From Bacillota bacterium (GTDB lineage: Bacteria; Bacillota; Clostridia; Oscillospirales; Ruminococcaceae), in NCBI GenBank assembly GCA_023440965.1, contig JAEZRC010000004.1, forward strand, positions 62,001 through 126,000: a stretch of DNA of 64,000 nucleotides. Direction: 5' to 3'. Numbering within the stretch: position 1 is the stretch's first letter; each line of letters starts with the position of its first letter. The position numbers and the translations under genes were made by a program. Below the pieces are notes generated by a model that did no database searches, was not told the origin of the DNA, and saw only the letters and a program-made list of their open reading frames with translations. This document shows positions 41,614 to 50,777 of this stretch, one piece after another.

Positions 41614-42195
41614 ATGGGAAAACAACTTTCTGAAATGAGTTTAGAAAAACTATGGCACCTCTTCCCTATATATCTAACTGAACATAAACATTATTGGAAT
41701 GATTGGTTTTATGATGAAGAAAAACAATTAAAACAAATACTTTCTATGTCACAAATTGTTCGTATAAGCCACATTGGAAGCACAGCTATTAATAGTATAC
41801 GTGCAAAGCCAATTATTGATATATTAGTTGAAATAGCAAATGATATTGATTTTCAATATATAAAGTGTATACTTATTGCTAATGAATATATTTGCATGGT
41901 AGAAGATAAAGATAGAATGTCATTCAATAAAGGTTACACTCCTGACGGTTTTGCCCAAAAAGTATTTCACTTGCATTTTAGGCGAATTGGTGATAATGAC
42001 GAGTTGTATTTTAGAGATTTTTTAAAATCAAATCCGCTTGTTGCACAAAAGTATGAAAAATTAAAATTAGATTTGTGGAAGCAATATGAATTTAATCGTG
42101 ATGCATATACGGAAAGCAAAACAGACTATATAAAGAAATATACTCAAAAGGCAAGAGTACTATACAATGGTAGATATGATTATAAGGAGAAATAA
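41614..42195 (+). CDS. GrpB family protein (UPF0157, nucleotidyltransferase-like)
   Basis: 193 residues. GrpB-type signature: VRISHIGSTAINSIRAKPIIDILVEI, where the GST and the later D form a nucleotidyltransferase-like site, and HLHFRRIGDNDELYFRDFLKSNP; also the C-terminal YxExKxDYIKKYTQKA pattern. Activity is largely uncharacterised; fusions to CoaE kinase exist. The ATG was placed at 41614 after AAAGAGG, rather than an upstream GTG. It separates rplT from the RNA methyltransferase gene that often follows it directly, so it looks like an insertion. Confidence 0.88.
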   Translation: MGKQLSEMSLEKLWHLFPIYLTEHKHYWNDWFYDEEKQLKQILSMSQIVRISHIGSTAINSIRAKPIIDILVEIANDIDFQYIKCILIANEYICMVEDKDRMSFNKGYTPDGFAQKVFHLHFRRIGDNDELYFRDFLKSNPLVAQKYEKLKLDLWKQYEFNRDAYTESKTDYIKKYTQKARVLYNGRYDYKEK

Positions 42196-42992
42196 TGAAA
42201 AGCATTATTAAAAGCAAGGACAATGCCAATATAAAGCTTTACAGTAAACTACTGACATCAAAAAAAACGCGTAATGAGCATAATATGTTTACACTTGAAG
42301 GTGCAAGAATTATTATAGATGCTGTCAACGAAAATTCAGAGCTTTACTGTGTGTTTTTAACTGAGAGTGCTGCAGAAAAATACAGTGAAGCATTGGATTT
42401 GCTTAACGAGAAAATTCCTGAGAGAAGCATATTTTATATATCAGACGAGCTTTCTCAAAAGCTTTCTGATACTTCAACCCCACAGGGAATATATGCGATT
42501 GTGCAAAAACTTGACAAAAACAATTACGCTGATAAAATATTAACTGATGGAAAATATATTGTCCTTAACAATCTTCAGGATCCTGGCAATATCGGAACAA
42601 TTATCCGCAGCGCAGATGCTGTCGGAATAAACGGAATATTTCTGACCGATGATTGCTGCGATATTTACAACCCTAAGCTTATTCGCTCGACAATGGGTTC
42701 ACTATTTAGAATGAATATATGGGCTGATATTTCTATTGAAGAATTTTTTGTGCTTGCAAAAGAAAAGAAAATTAAAACCTTTGCCGCTGTCATTGATGCT
42801 GATGCAATATCACTTACCGACAGTGATTTTACAGGTGCGTGTGCAGTTGTAATCGGTAATGAGGGTAATGGACTTCCACAAGACGTAACAAACAAATGTG
42901 ATAAAAAACTTACTATTAAAATGCAAGGTAACATTAATTCACTTAATGCTGCAATGGCTACGGGAATAATTATGTGGGAAATGCTCAAATAG
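42195..42992 (+). CDS. SpoU/TrmH-family RNA 2'-O-methyltransferase
   Basis: 265 residues. SPOUT-fold enzyme using S-adenosylmethionine. The three motifs are clear: motif 1 NNLQDPGNIGTIIRSADAVG near residue 120, motif 2 AVVIGNEGNGLPQDV near 215 and motif 3 IKMQGNINSLNAAMATGIIMWEML at the C-terminus. The N-terminal ~100 residues are a substrate-binding domain as in RlmB/TsnR types. Members next to rplT usually modify 23S rRNA, but the target base is not readable. AGGAG precedes the ATG, which overlaps the GrpB stop by one base. Confidence 0.93.
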   Translation: MKSIIKSKDNANIKLYSKLLTSKKTRNEHNMFTLEGARIIIDAVNENSELYCVFLTESAAEKYSEALDLLNEKIPERSIFYISDELSQKLSDTSTPQGIYAIVQKLDKNNYADKILTDGKYIVLNNLQDPGNIGTIIRSADAVGINGIFLTDDCCDIYNPKLIRSTMGSLFRMNIWADISIEEFFVLAKEKKIKTFAAVIDADAISLTDSDFTGACAVVIGNEGNGLPQDVTNKCDKKLTIKMQGNINSLNAAMATGIIMWEMLK

Positions 42993-43006
42993 TAAGGAGG
43001 ATTTCA

Positions 43007-44212
43007 TTGGACAATCTAAAGTACTGGGTCTGGGTTGCACAGGTTTTTGGCCCTGCAAACCATAGATTCTGGGATGTCACTAAAGAATATAATGAAATTG
43101 AAGCAATTTATGCCGCACTTAAAAACGGAGAGATAAAATGTCTTTCTGAAAAGGAAAAACAATCAGTAAGAACAACTCATATTGAACAATCTGAAAAGAT
43201 AATTGAATATTGTTATAAAAATGATATGAGAATAATATCATTCGAGGATGATGAATTCCCATCAAGATTAAGAGAAATTTATAATCCACCTACAATACTA
43301 TTCTGTTACGGTGAATTAAGCTACATTGATGATGACGTTGTTCTTGGAGTAGTCGGCGCTAGAGAACCTTCTGAATATGGTATTAAGGTTGCTGAAAATA
43401 TTTGCACTGAGCTTTCGAAGGTTGGTACAGTGCTTGTTAGTGGCTTTGCTTACGGAATTGCTTCAATAGCGCACAAATGTGCATTGAAGCATAGCAAAAC
43501 TGTTGCAGTGCTTGGCTGTGGACTTGATTATGACTACCCAGCAGAAAATGCAAAGCTAAAAAGAGTTCTTGCTAAAAACGGTGCTGTAATAAGCGAGTAT
43601 TTCCCGGGGACAAAACCTTTTTACGATAATTTTAAACAAAGGAACCGTCTTATTTCAGGATTAAGCCTTGGGGTGCTTGTTGTTGAGGCTTCCTCGAAAA
43701 GTGGCTCACTTAATACCGCAAGTCACGCTCTTGCACAAGGTAAGGACATTTTCTGTATCCCACCGCACGATATTTTTAATGAGAAGTTTTCAGGTGTTGC
43801 GGGGCTTTTAAGGGACGGAGCAATTCCTGTTTTTAGTCATCTTGATATTCTGTATGAATATTTTGATAATTTCTCACATAAATCAAATGATATTAAGGCT
43901 TTTGAAAATATATTTATAAAAAGCACAGAAGTGCCTGAAATCACCCAGCCAAAAGAAAGAAGAAAAAGAGCTGTCGCAAAAATAAAAGTTTCAGAACCAC
44001 AGCAGATTAATGAAGAAGTATCTAAAGCAGATTTATCTTCGCTTGACGGAACAAAACGCCGTATTACAGAGTTATTAGCTGATGGAACATTACTCGCTGA
44101 TGAAATATCTCAGTCATTGGATATGGATATTTCTCAGGTACTGTCAGAGCTTACTGAGCTTGAGCTTGATGGCTATATTAAAGCACTTGCAGGGAAGAGA
44201 TATTCCCTTTGA
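43007..44212 (+). CDS. dprA: DNA-processing protein DprA
   Basis: 401 residues starting at TTG behind AGGAGG with a 6-bp spacer; longer in-frame readings begin inside the preceding gene. DprA protects incoming single-stranded DNA and loads RecA during transformation. The Rossmann-like core reads VVGAREPSEYGIKVAENI, SGFAYGIASIAHKCAL, AVLGCGLDYDYPAEN, ISEYFPGTKPFYDNFKQRNRLISGLS, VVEASSKSGSLNTA. Many family members have SGxARGID where this one has SGFAYGIAS. The C-terminal DprA winged helix begins near 355. In Clostridia dprA often precedes topA, as here. Confidence 0.95.
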   Translation: MDNLKYWVWVAQVFGPANHRFWDVTKEYNEIEAIYAALKNGEIKCLSEKEKQSVRTTHIEQSEKIIEYCYKNDMRIISFEDDEFPSRLREIYNPPTILFCYGELSYIDDDVVLGVVGAREPSEYGIKVAENICTELSKVGTVLVSGFAYGIASIAHKCALKHSKTVAVLGCGLDYDYPAENAKLKRVLAKNGAVISEYFPGTKPFYDNFKQRNRLISGLSLGVLVVEASSKSGSLNTASHALAQGKDIFCIPPHDIFNEKFSGVAGLLRDGAIPVFSHLDILYEYFDNFSHKSNDIKAFENIFIKSTEVPEITQPKERRKRAVAKIKVSEPQQINEEVSKADLSSLDGTKRRITELLADGTLLADEISQSLDMDISQVLSELTELELDGYIKALAGKRYSL

Positions 44213-44237
44213 ATAAATACACAAGAATGGAGATACT

Positions 44238-46319
44238 ATGTCAAATTTAGTTATAGTTGAGTCGCCTGCCAAGGCAAAAACAATAAAGAAATATCTCGGT
44301 GACAACTTTGAAGTAATCGCTTCAATGGGGCATATCCGTGATCTTCCAAAATCTAAAATTGGTGTAGATATTGAAAATGACTTTACACCTCAATATATAG
44401 AAATTAAAGGTAAGGAAGAACTCATCAAAAACCTTAAGAAACAGGCAAAGAAAAGCGATTATGTTTATCTTGCAACTGACCCCGACCGTGAGGGAGAGGC
44501 AATTTCTTGGCACTTAGCACAAATGCTCGGGCTTGACGTAGCCGATAAGAATAGAGTTACTTTCAATGAAATAACTAAAACAGGTGTTAAGGCTGGTATG
44601 GATCAGCCACGTGAAATTGATTTATATCTCGTTAATGCTCAGCAGGCTCGCCGAATTCTTGATAGAATTGTTGGATATAAATTAAGTCCGTTCTTGTGGA
44701 AAAAGGTAAGACGTGGCTTGTCTGCAGGACGAGTTCAGTCTGTTGCTGTTCGAATTATTGTTGACAGAGAAAATGAAATCCGCGAGTTTGTTTCACAGGA
44801 ATACTGGTCTATTGATGCAAAACTCACAGCACCAGGAAGCAGAAAAGTCTTCCCTGCAAAATTAACAGGTATTAATGGCAAAAAGGTTGATGTAAACTCA
44901 AAGGAAGATGCAGACAAGATTCTTGCTTCTCTTGAGCACGCTCCTTTTGTTGTAACAGGAGTCAAAAAAAGTGTCCACAAGAAATCACCAGCACCACCTT
45001 TTACAACTTCCACTTTGCAACAGGAAGCTTCACGTCGTCTTGGTTTTCAGGCAAGAAGAACAATGAAGGCTGCGCAGGAACTTTATGAAGGTATTGACGT
45101 TGCTGGAATGGGTGCAGTAGGTCTTATAACCTATATGAGAACAGATTCACTGAGAATTTCAGAAGAAGCACGAACAGCTGCATATAAATACGTCAGTGAA
45201 AAGTATGGGGATAATTATCTCCCTGAAAAACCTAATTTCTATAAATCAAAATCAAACTCACAGGACGCTCACGAAGCTATCCGTCCGTCTTTGCCTGAGC
45301 TTACACCAGAGCGTGTAAAGCAAAGTTTATCATCAGACCAGTACAAGTTATATAAGCTTATATGGGAACGCTTTATAGCAAGTCAGATGGCAAAAGCTCT
45401 CCATGATACTGTATCAGTTGATATTCTTGCTAATGACTGCAACTTTAAAGCATCAGGCTATTCAGTGAAATTTGATGGTTATACAGTTGTATATGAGGAG
45501 TCAAAGGACGAAAATGCAGAGGACAACAGTGTTCTCCCTGAAATTACTAAGGATGATATTCTCAAGGTAAAATCTCTTGATGGTAATCAGCATTTTACTC
45601 AGCCGCCTGCAAGATATACTGAAGCTTCACTTATCAAAGCACTTGAAGAAAACGGTATCGGACGACCAAGTACCTATGCGCCGACAATCACAACAATTAT
45701 CGCAAGAAATTACGTTGAACGTGACGGCAAGCAGCTAAAACCAACCGCTCTGGGTGAAGTTACAACAGAATTAATGAAGGAACATTTCTACCGCATAGTT
45801 GATGTAAAATTCACTGCAGGAATGGAAAATAGCCTTGATGATGTTGAAGTTGGCAAAAAGCAATGGGTGGAAACCTTAAAGGAATTCTATTCCGACTTTG
45901 ATAAAACCCTAAAAACAGCAGAAGAAGCAATGGAGGGTAAGCGAGTTAAAGTCCCTGATGAGGAAACTGATATAATATGCGAAGAATGTGGCCGTAAGAT
46001 GGTTATTAAAATCGGTAGATTTGGGAAATTCCTTGCTTGCCCAGGTTTCCCTGAATGTAAGAACACAAAGAAAATTGTTCAGGAAACTGGCGGACTATGC
46101 CCGTTCTGCGGTAAAAAAGTATTGCAGAAAAAATCCAAAAAGGGAAAGAAATATTTTGGCTGTGAGGACAACCCGAATTGTAGCTTTATGACCTGGGATA
46201 CCCCTGTCGCTGAAAAATGCCCTCGTTGTGGTTCAACATTATTCCAGAAGGGCGGAAAATCAGGAAAATTAATATGCCACAAGGAAGGCTGTGGCTTTGA
46301 GAAAGAGTTAAGTAAATAA
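44238..46319 (+). CDS. topA: DNA topoisomerase I
   Basis: 693 residues. Relaxes negative supercoils. N-terminal Toprim domain (VIVESPAKAKTIKKYLG, then TDPDREGEAISWHL), catalytic Tyr299 in GLITYMRTDSLRIS, and C-terminal zinc ribbons of the four-Cys type: CEECGRK...CPGFPEC, CPFCGKK...CEDNPNC and CPRCGS...CHKEGC. Length and three ribbons match Bacillus-type TopA. A GGAG precedes the ATG. Its stop overlaps the trmFO start by one base. Confidence 0.97.
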   Translation: MSNLVIVESPAKAKTIKKYLGDNFEVIASMGHIRDLPKSKIGVDIENDFTPQYIEIKGKEELIKNLKKQAKKSDYVYLATDPDREGEAISWHLAQMLGLDVADKNRVTFNEITKTGVKAGMDQPREIDLYLVNAQQARRILDRIVGYKLSPFLWKKVRRGLSAGRVQSVAVRIIVDRENEIREFVSQEYWSIDAKLTAPGSRKVFPAKLTGINGKKVDVNSKEDADKILASLEHAPFVVTGVKKSVHKKSPAPPFTTSTLQQEASRRLGFQARRTMKAAQELYEGIDVAGMGAVGLITYMRTDSLRISEEARTAAYKYVSEKYGDNYLPEKPNFYKSKSNSQDAHEAIRPSLPELTPERVKQSLSSDQYKLYKLIWERFIASQMAKALHDTVSVDILANDCNFKASGYSVKFDGYTVVYEESKDENAEDNSVLPEITKDDILKVKSLDGNQHFTQPPARYTEASLIKALEENGIGRPSTYAPTITTIIARNYVERDGKQLKPTALGEVTTELMKEHFYRIVDVKFTAGMENSLDDVEVGKKQWVETLKEFYSDFDKTLKTAEEAMEGKRVKVPDEETDIICEECGRKMVIKIGRFGKFLACPGFPECKNTKKIVQETGGLCPFCGKKVLQKKSKKGKKYFGCEDNPNCSFMTWDTPVAEKCPRCGSTLFQKGGKSGKLICHKEGCGFEKELSK

Positions 46320-47635
46320 TGGTAGTAAAAGTAATCGGTGCAGGTCTTGCCGGTTGTGAAGCAGCATGGCAGCTTGCAAATCATAATATAGATGTTGAGC
46401 TTTATGAAATGAAGCCTGTGAAGTATTCACCAGCCCATTCTTATAAAGGTTTTGCGGAGCTTGTATGCTCAAATTCCCTTAAGGCAGCGCGAATTGACTC
46501 AGCTGCAGGAATGCTTAAGGAAGAAATGCGTCGTCTTGGTTCACTAACAATGGAATGTGCCGCACAGACAAGTGTTTCTGCTGGCGGAGCATTAGCAGTC
46601 GATAGAGAAAAATTTTCTGATATGGTTACAGAAAAAATTAAAAGTCATCCTCGAATAAAAATTTTTACAGAAGAAATTGATAATATTTCCGATGGATATG
46701 TTATAATAGCAACAGGCCCTCTTACATCCGGCAATCTTGCACAAAGTATAACAGATAAATGTGGTAGTTATCTTAGTTTTTTTGATGCTGCTGCACCAAT
46801 CGTAACATATGAAAGCCTTGACAAAGATCTAGTATTCTTTGCATCACGTTATGGTAAGGGCGAGGCCGATTATATTAATTGCCCAATGAACAAGAAAGAA
46901 TACCTTGCTTTTTATAATGAGCTTATTAACGCTGAGTCAGCCCCACTTAAGGAATTTGATAAGCAAAGCTTTAAGGTTTATGAAGGTTGTATGCCTATTG
47001 AAGTCCTTGCGAAACGTGGTGAGGACACTATGCGTTTTGGACCATTAAAACCAGTTGGGCTAACAGATCCTCGTACTGGCAAGCGTCCGTACGCTGTTAT
47101 ACAGCTCCGTAAGGAAAATAACGATGGAACATTATACAATCTTGTCGGTTTTCAGACAAACCTTAAATTTGGTGAACAGAAACGAGTTTTCTCGCTTATC
47201 ACAGGACTCAAGGATGCTGAATTTGTGCGATACGGCGTAATGCATAGGAATTCATTTATTGATAGTCCAAGGCTTCTGGATGAGCATTTCTGCCTGAGAA
47301 AAGACGAAAAGATTTATTTTGCGGGACAGATAACAGGTGTTGAAGGTTATATTGAATCTGCTGCCAGTGGTATTATGGCTGGTCTGAACCTTGCAAGAAA
47401 GCTTAATAACCTTGAGCAGATTTCATTGCCGAAGGAAACTATGCTTGGTGCTTTATCAAAATATATTAGCGATGAAAGTGTGACAAGTTTTCAGCCAATG
47501 GGGAGTAATATGGGGATATTACCTGACTTGCCTGAAAGAATCAGAGATAAAAAGTTAAAATATCAAACTCTTGCAGAAAGAGGAATAAAAAATTTAATGA
47601 CAGTTTTGGAGGATGACAATGAACGTTTTTTATAA
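46319..47635 (+). CDS. trmFO: tRNA (uracil-54-C5)-methyltransferase, folate/FAD-dependent
   Basis: 438 residues. Makes the T54 of the tRNA T-loop, using methylenetetrahydrofolate and FADH2. FAD-binding VIGAGLAGCEAAWQLA opens the protein. ELVCSNSLKA, GLTDPRTGKRPYAVIQLRKEN, YFAGQITGVEGYIESAASGIMAGLNLAR and QPMGSNMGILPDLPERIRDKK are family signatures. The topA-trmFO order is conserved in Firmicutes. The ribosome binding site is inside topA. FolD at 20694 provides the folate donor pathway. Confidence 0.96.
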   Translation: MVVKVIGAGLAGCEAAWQLANHNIDVELYEMKPVKYSPAHSYKGFAELVCSNSLKAARIDSAAGMLKEEMRRLGSLTMECAAQTSVSAGGALAVDREKFSDMVTEKIKSHPRIKIFTEEIDNISDGYVIIATGPLTSGNLAQSITDKCGSYLSFFDAAAPIVTYESLDKDLVFFASRYGKGEADYINCPMNKKEYLAFYNELINAESAPLKEFDKQSFKVYEGCMPIEVLAKRGEDTMRFGPLKPVGLTDPRTGKRPYAVIQLRKENNDGTLYNLVGFQTNLKFGEQKRVFSLITGLKDAEFVRYGVMHRNSFIDSPRLLDEHFCLRKDEKIYFAGQITGVEGYIESAASGIMAGLNLARKLNNLEQISLPKETMLGALSKYISDESVTSFQPMGSNMGILPDLPERIRDKKLKYQTLAERGIKNLMTVLEDDNERFL

Positions 47636-48020
47636 TACGATAGTTTTGGTTAAGGATATTGAGAAATCAAAGAAATTTTATACCGAGGTTTTAGGTTTGA
47701 AAATTGTTGAAGATTACGGGACGATTACTTCTTTTGAAAATCATTTTACAATTCATAACTCAAGAGCACTACTAAAAACTATTTTCAAGAAAAAGCCTCT
47801 ATTTAATTTACTAAGAGGAAAGCGTAATATTGATATTTATTTTGAAACTGACAATATTGAGCAACAGTATAATATCGTACTTAAAAGCGGAGCAAATATT
47901 ATACATGATATACAGGAACAAGCTTGGGGACAAAGGGTCTTCAGATTTTTTGATCCAGACAAGCATATTGTTGAAATTGGTGAACCATTGCATCTTGAAT
48001 ATTTAAAGAGAAATATTTAG
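47619..48020 (+). CDS. VOC-superfamily (glyoxalase/bleomycin resistance-like) protein
   Basis: 133 residues with a betaalphabetabetabeta fold twice: FYNTIVLVKDIEKSKKFYTEVLGLKIVEDYG, then a second half ending RVFRFFDPDKHIVEIGEP. The metal-ligand positions include His/Glu (HIVEIGE), as expected. Substrate unknown; such proteins range from glyoxalases to antibiotic-binding proteins. The start at 47619 has GGAGG 6 bp upstream, while the in-frame ATG at 47613 touches it. It overlaps the trmFO end by 17 bp and interrupts an otherwise housekeeping string. Confidence 0.88.
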   Translation: MNVFYNTIVLVKDIEKSKKFYTEVLGLKIVEDYGTITSFENHFTIHNSRALLKTIFKKKPLFNLLRGKRNIDIYFETDNIEQQYNIVLKSGANIIHDIQEQAWGQRVFRFFDPDKHIVEIGEPLHLEYLKRNI

Positions 48021-48052
48021 TTAAATATGAAATTAGAATATAAAGGCAGGTA

Positions 48053-49078
48053 ATGAAAATGAAAATTATAGTTGATGCTTTTGGTGGAGACAATGCCCCT
48101 TTGGAAGTTTTAAAGGGAAGCGCAATGGCCGTTGAAAAGCTTGATAACGTTGAAGTCATACTTGTTGGTAATGAAGAAAAAATTAAGGAAACTGCATGGA
48201 AAAACAGTGTTTCTTTAAATGGAATAAAAATAAAACAAGCTCCTGATGTTATTGAAATATGTGATGAACCTACATCAATTCTTAAAGAAAAGTCAGAATG
48301 CTCAATGGCTGTCGGAATGAAAGCACTTGTTGATGGTGAGGGCGACGCTTTTGTCAGCGCTGGTAGCACAGGCGCACTTGTTGTCGGCTCAACATTCATA
48401 GTGAAACGTCTTAAAGGAATAAAAAGAGCTGCTCTTGCAACAATAATGCCAACAGCAAAAGCTCCAACAATGTTCCTTGACGTTGGTGCAAATGCAGATT
48501 GCCGCCCTGAAATGCTAACACAGTTTGGAATAATGGGTTCCTGTTATATGAATAAGATTATGGGTGTTAATAATCCAAGCGTAGGGCTTCTCAATATCGG
48601 CGCAGAAAAATCAAAAGGACGAGTTTTGGAGCTTGAAACATATGAACAGCTTGAAAAGGCACCTGTTAACTTTGTTGGAAATGTCGAAGCAAGAGAAATT
48701 CCAAAAGGTGAATGTTCAGTTATCGTAACAGACGGCTATACTGGTAATGTCGCTTTAAAGCTTTATGAAGGAATGGGGTCATTTTTTGGAAAGACTTTAA
48801 AGGATATATTGCTTTCAGGATTAAAGTCAAAAATTGCAGGAGTTCTTGTTCTTAAAAAGGTCAAAGCTTTTAAGAAGAAAATGGACTATTCAGAATATGG
48901 CGGAGCACCACTGCTTGGTACATCAAAGCCAGTAATAAAAGCACATGGCAGCTCAGATGCCAAGGCATTCTATAATGCAATTAGACAGGCTGATGCTTTT
49001 GCAAAAGCAAAGGTAATTGATGAAATATCAGCATCATTGACGGCAATGACAAAAAAATCAGCAGAAATAGCTGAATAA
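48053..49078 (+). CDS. plsX: Phosphate acyltransferase PlsX
   Basis: 341 residues. Converts acyl-ACP to acyl-phosphate, first step of the PlsX/PlsY route to phosphatidic acid. IIVDAFGGDNAPLEVLKG at the start, VSAGSTGALVVGSTFIVKRLKGI near 102, LDVGANADCRPEMLTQFG near 142, DGYTGNVALKLYEG near 225 and YGGAPLLG near 282 are diagnostic. ATG 48053 (with AAAGG) or 48059 could start it. rnc follows directly; the acpP gene often found between them is missing. Confidence 0.96.
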   Translation: MKMKIIVDAFGGDNAPLEVLKGSAMAVEKLDNVEVILVGNEEKIKETAWKNSVSLNGIKIKQAPDVIEICDEPTSILKEKSECSMAVGMKALVDGEGDAFVSAGSTGALVVGSTFIVKRLKGIKRAALATIMPTAKAPTMFLDVGANADCRPEMLTQFGIMGSCYMNKIMGVNNPSVGLLNIGAEKSKGRVLELETYEQLEKAPVNFVGNVEAREIPKGECSVIVTDGYTGNVALKLYEGMGSFFGKTLKDILLSGLKSKIAGVLVLKKVKAFKKKMDYSEYGGAPLLGTSKPVIKAHGSSDAKAFYNAIRQADAFAKAKVIDEISASLTAMTKKSAEIAE

Positions 49079-49102
49079 AATACTTGATAGAAGGTTAACA
49101 AG

Positions 49103-49786
49103 ATGAAAGAATTTCAAAGGATAATAGGTTATAACTACAAGAATGAGAAGCTTTTGTACGAAGCATTGTCCCATTCTTCCTTTGCAAATGAAAATAAAAA
49201 ATCAAGAAAAAGTAATGAAAGACTTGAATTTTTAGGCGATTCAGTTCTTTCAATCGTTGTGTCTGAGCATCTTTTTGAGCATTATCAGCACATGCCAGAG
49301 GGTGAACTCACAAGAATAAGAGCATCTCTCGTCTGCGAAAAATCATTGCACGAATTTGCACAGAAAATTCACCTTGGTGATTATATAATGCTTGGGAAAG
49401 GCGAAGAAAACACTGGCGGACGTGAACGCCCTTCCATTCTTGCGGATGCCTTTGAGGCAGTCATAGCTTCAATCTTCCTTGATGGTGGGCTTGAAAGTGC
49501 TCGAGAATTTATTATGAAATTTATTCCAGAAAATACAGCCGCAAAAGGTACTGTTACTTTCAATGATTATAAAACAATCCTTCAGGAAATTGTTCAGAAA
49601 AACCCTGAGGAAAAGGTTGATTATTGCCTTGTTAGTGAAAGAGGACCTGACCACGATAAAGCATTCACTGTTCAAGTTCAGCTTAACACAAATATAATCG
49701 GCGAAGGAACAGGAAAAAGTAAAAAGCAGGCTGAACAGATGGCAGCCAAGGAAGCTTTAGAATTGATGGGCTATGTCACACAGTAA
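49103..49786 (+). CDS. rnc: Ribonuclease III
   Basis: 227 residues. Cuts double-stranded RNA in rRNA maturation and mRNA control. The catalytic signature NERLEFLGDSVLSIVVSEHLF begins near residue 38, and the second acidic cluster is ADAFEAVIASIFLDGG near 114. The double-stranded-RNA-binding domain covers the last ~70 residues and ends KSKKQAEQMAAKEALELMG. AGAAGG precedes the ATG. It overlaps the radical SAM gene by 14 bp. Confidence 0.97.
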   Translation: MKEFQRIIGYNYKNEKLLYEALSHSSFANENKKSRKSNERLEFLGDSVLSIVVSEHLFEHYQHMPEGELTRIRASLVCEKSLHEFAQKIHLGDYIMLGKGEENTGGRERPSILADAFEAVIASIFLDGGLESAREFIMKFIPENTAAKGTVTFNDYKTILQEIVQKNPEEKVDYCLVSERGPDHDKAFTVQVQLNTNIIGEGTGKSKKQAEQMAAKEALELMGYVTQ

Positions 49787-50777
49787 TATTTCAATTTTCA
49801 TACCACATATAGGATGCCCTAATAAGTGTAGTTTTTGTAATCAGAATAGTATTACAGGACAATGCGATGGCCCAGCGCCTTTTCAGGTCAAGGCTGTCTG
49901 CAAAAAAGCCTTTGCTGATATAAAGGATAAGCAGAATACTGAAATTGCTTTTTTCGGCGGTAGCTTTACAGCAATAGATAGGCAATATATGCTTGATCTG
50001 CTTGAGTGTGTACAGGAATTCATTGGTAAAGATAAATTTAAGGGTATTAGAATTTCAACCCGCCCAGACTGTATTAATGAGGAAGTTTTAAATATTCTGA
50101 AAAAGTATAGTGTCACCTCTATTGAGCTTGGTGCACAGAGTATGGATGACAATGTACTTTTTGAAAATGACAGAGGGCACACTTCTGATGATGTCAGAAA
50201 TGCCTCAAGGCTTATCAAAGCTTTCGGCTTTGAACTTGGACTTCAGATGATGGTTGGGTTATACAAAAGTACCCCCGAAAAAGACTTGAACACAGCTAAT
50301 GAAATTATAAAGTTGAAACCCGATACGGTGAGAATTTATCCCGTCGTAATTTTAGAGAGCACAAAACTGGGCAAGCTTTATAAAAAAGGCGAGTATAAAA
50401 CATACGAGCTTGATACAGCTGTTGATATTTGCTCACAGATGATTGAAATGTTCAACAATGCTGATATAAGAATTATTAAGCTTGGACTTCACGCTTCTGA
50501 GCTTGTTGAAGATCAGATGCTTGGCGGAATATATCACCCTGCATTAAGGGAATTATGCGATAACAGAATATTTTTAAATAAGATTATAACGCAGACACAA
50601 GAAAATAAAATATATAAGGTTTATGTCTCTTCATCGTCGCTTAGCAAGGCAATAGGTCAGAAAAGGCATAACCTAACTGAACTTGAGAGACTAGGAAGAA
50701 AAGTCAAAATTCTTCCTGACGCTACGCTTAAGGGCTATGTTGTAAAAATTATTGAGGAGGAAACGGCTTGTACTTAA
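49773..50777 (+). CDS. Radical SAM protein, Elp3-like
   Basis: 334 residues. IPHIGCPNKCSFCNQ carries the three Cys (CxxxCxxC) for the 4Fe-4S cluster. FFGGSFTAI is the SAM-binding GGE-like motif and IRISTRPDCINEEVL the next strand. LGAQSMDDNVLFENDRGHTSDDV and LQMMVGLYKSTPEKD resemble Elp3/YhcC-type radical SAM proteins. After the barrel comes the C-terminal domain seen in this clostridial group, ending with SKAIGQKRHNLTELERLG, which looks like a KH-type RNA-binding loop. Located between rnc and smc, as in many Clostridia. Substrate unknown. Confidence 0.88.
   Translation: MSHSNISIFIPHIGCPNKCSFCNQNSITGQCDGPAPFQVKAVCKKAFADIKDKQNTEIAFFGGSFTAIDRQYMLDLLECVQEFIGKDKFKGIRISTRPDCINEEVLNILKKYSVTSIELGAQSMDDNVLFENDRGHTSDDVRNASRLIKAFGFELGLQMMVGLYKSTPEKDLNTANEIIKLKPDTVRIYPVVILESTKLGKLYKKGEYKTYELDTAVDICSQMIEMFNNADIRIIKLGLHASELVEDQMLGGIYHPALRELCDNRIFLNKIITQTQENKIYKVYVSSSSLSKAIGQKRHNLTELERLGRKVKILPDATLKGYVVKIIEEETACT

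Noticed and set aside
47941..48399. A 152-codon minus-strand frame opposite plsX
   Set aside because: Antisense to the conserved start of PlsX; Ser/Thr/Pro-rich without domain.
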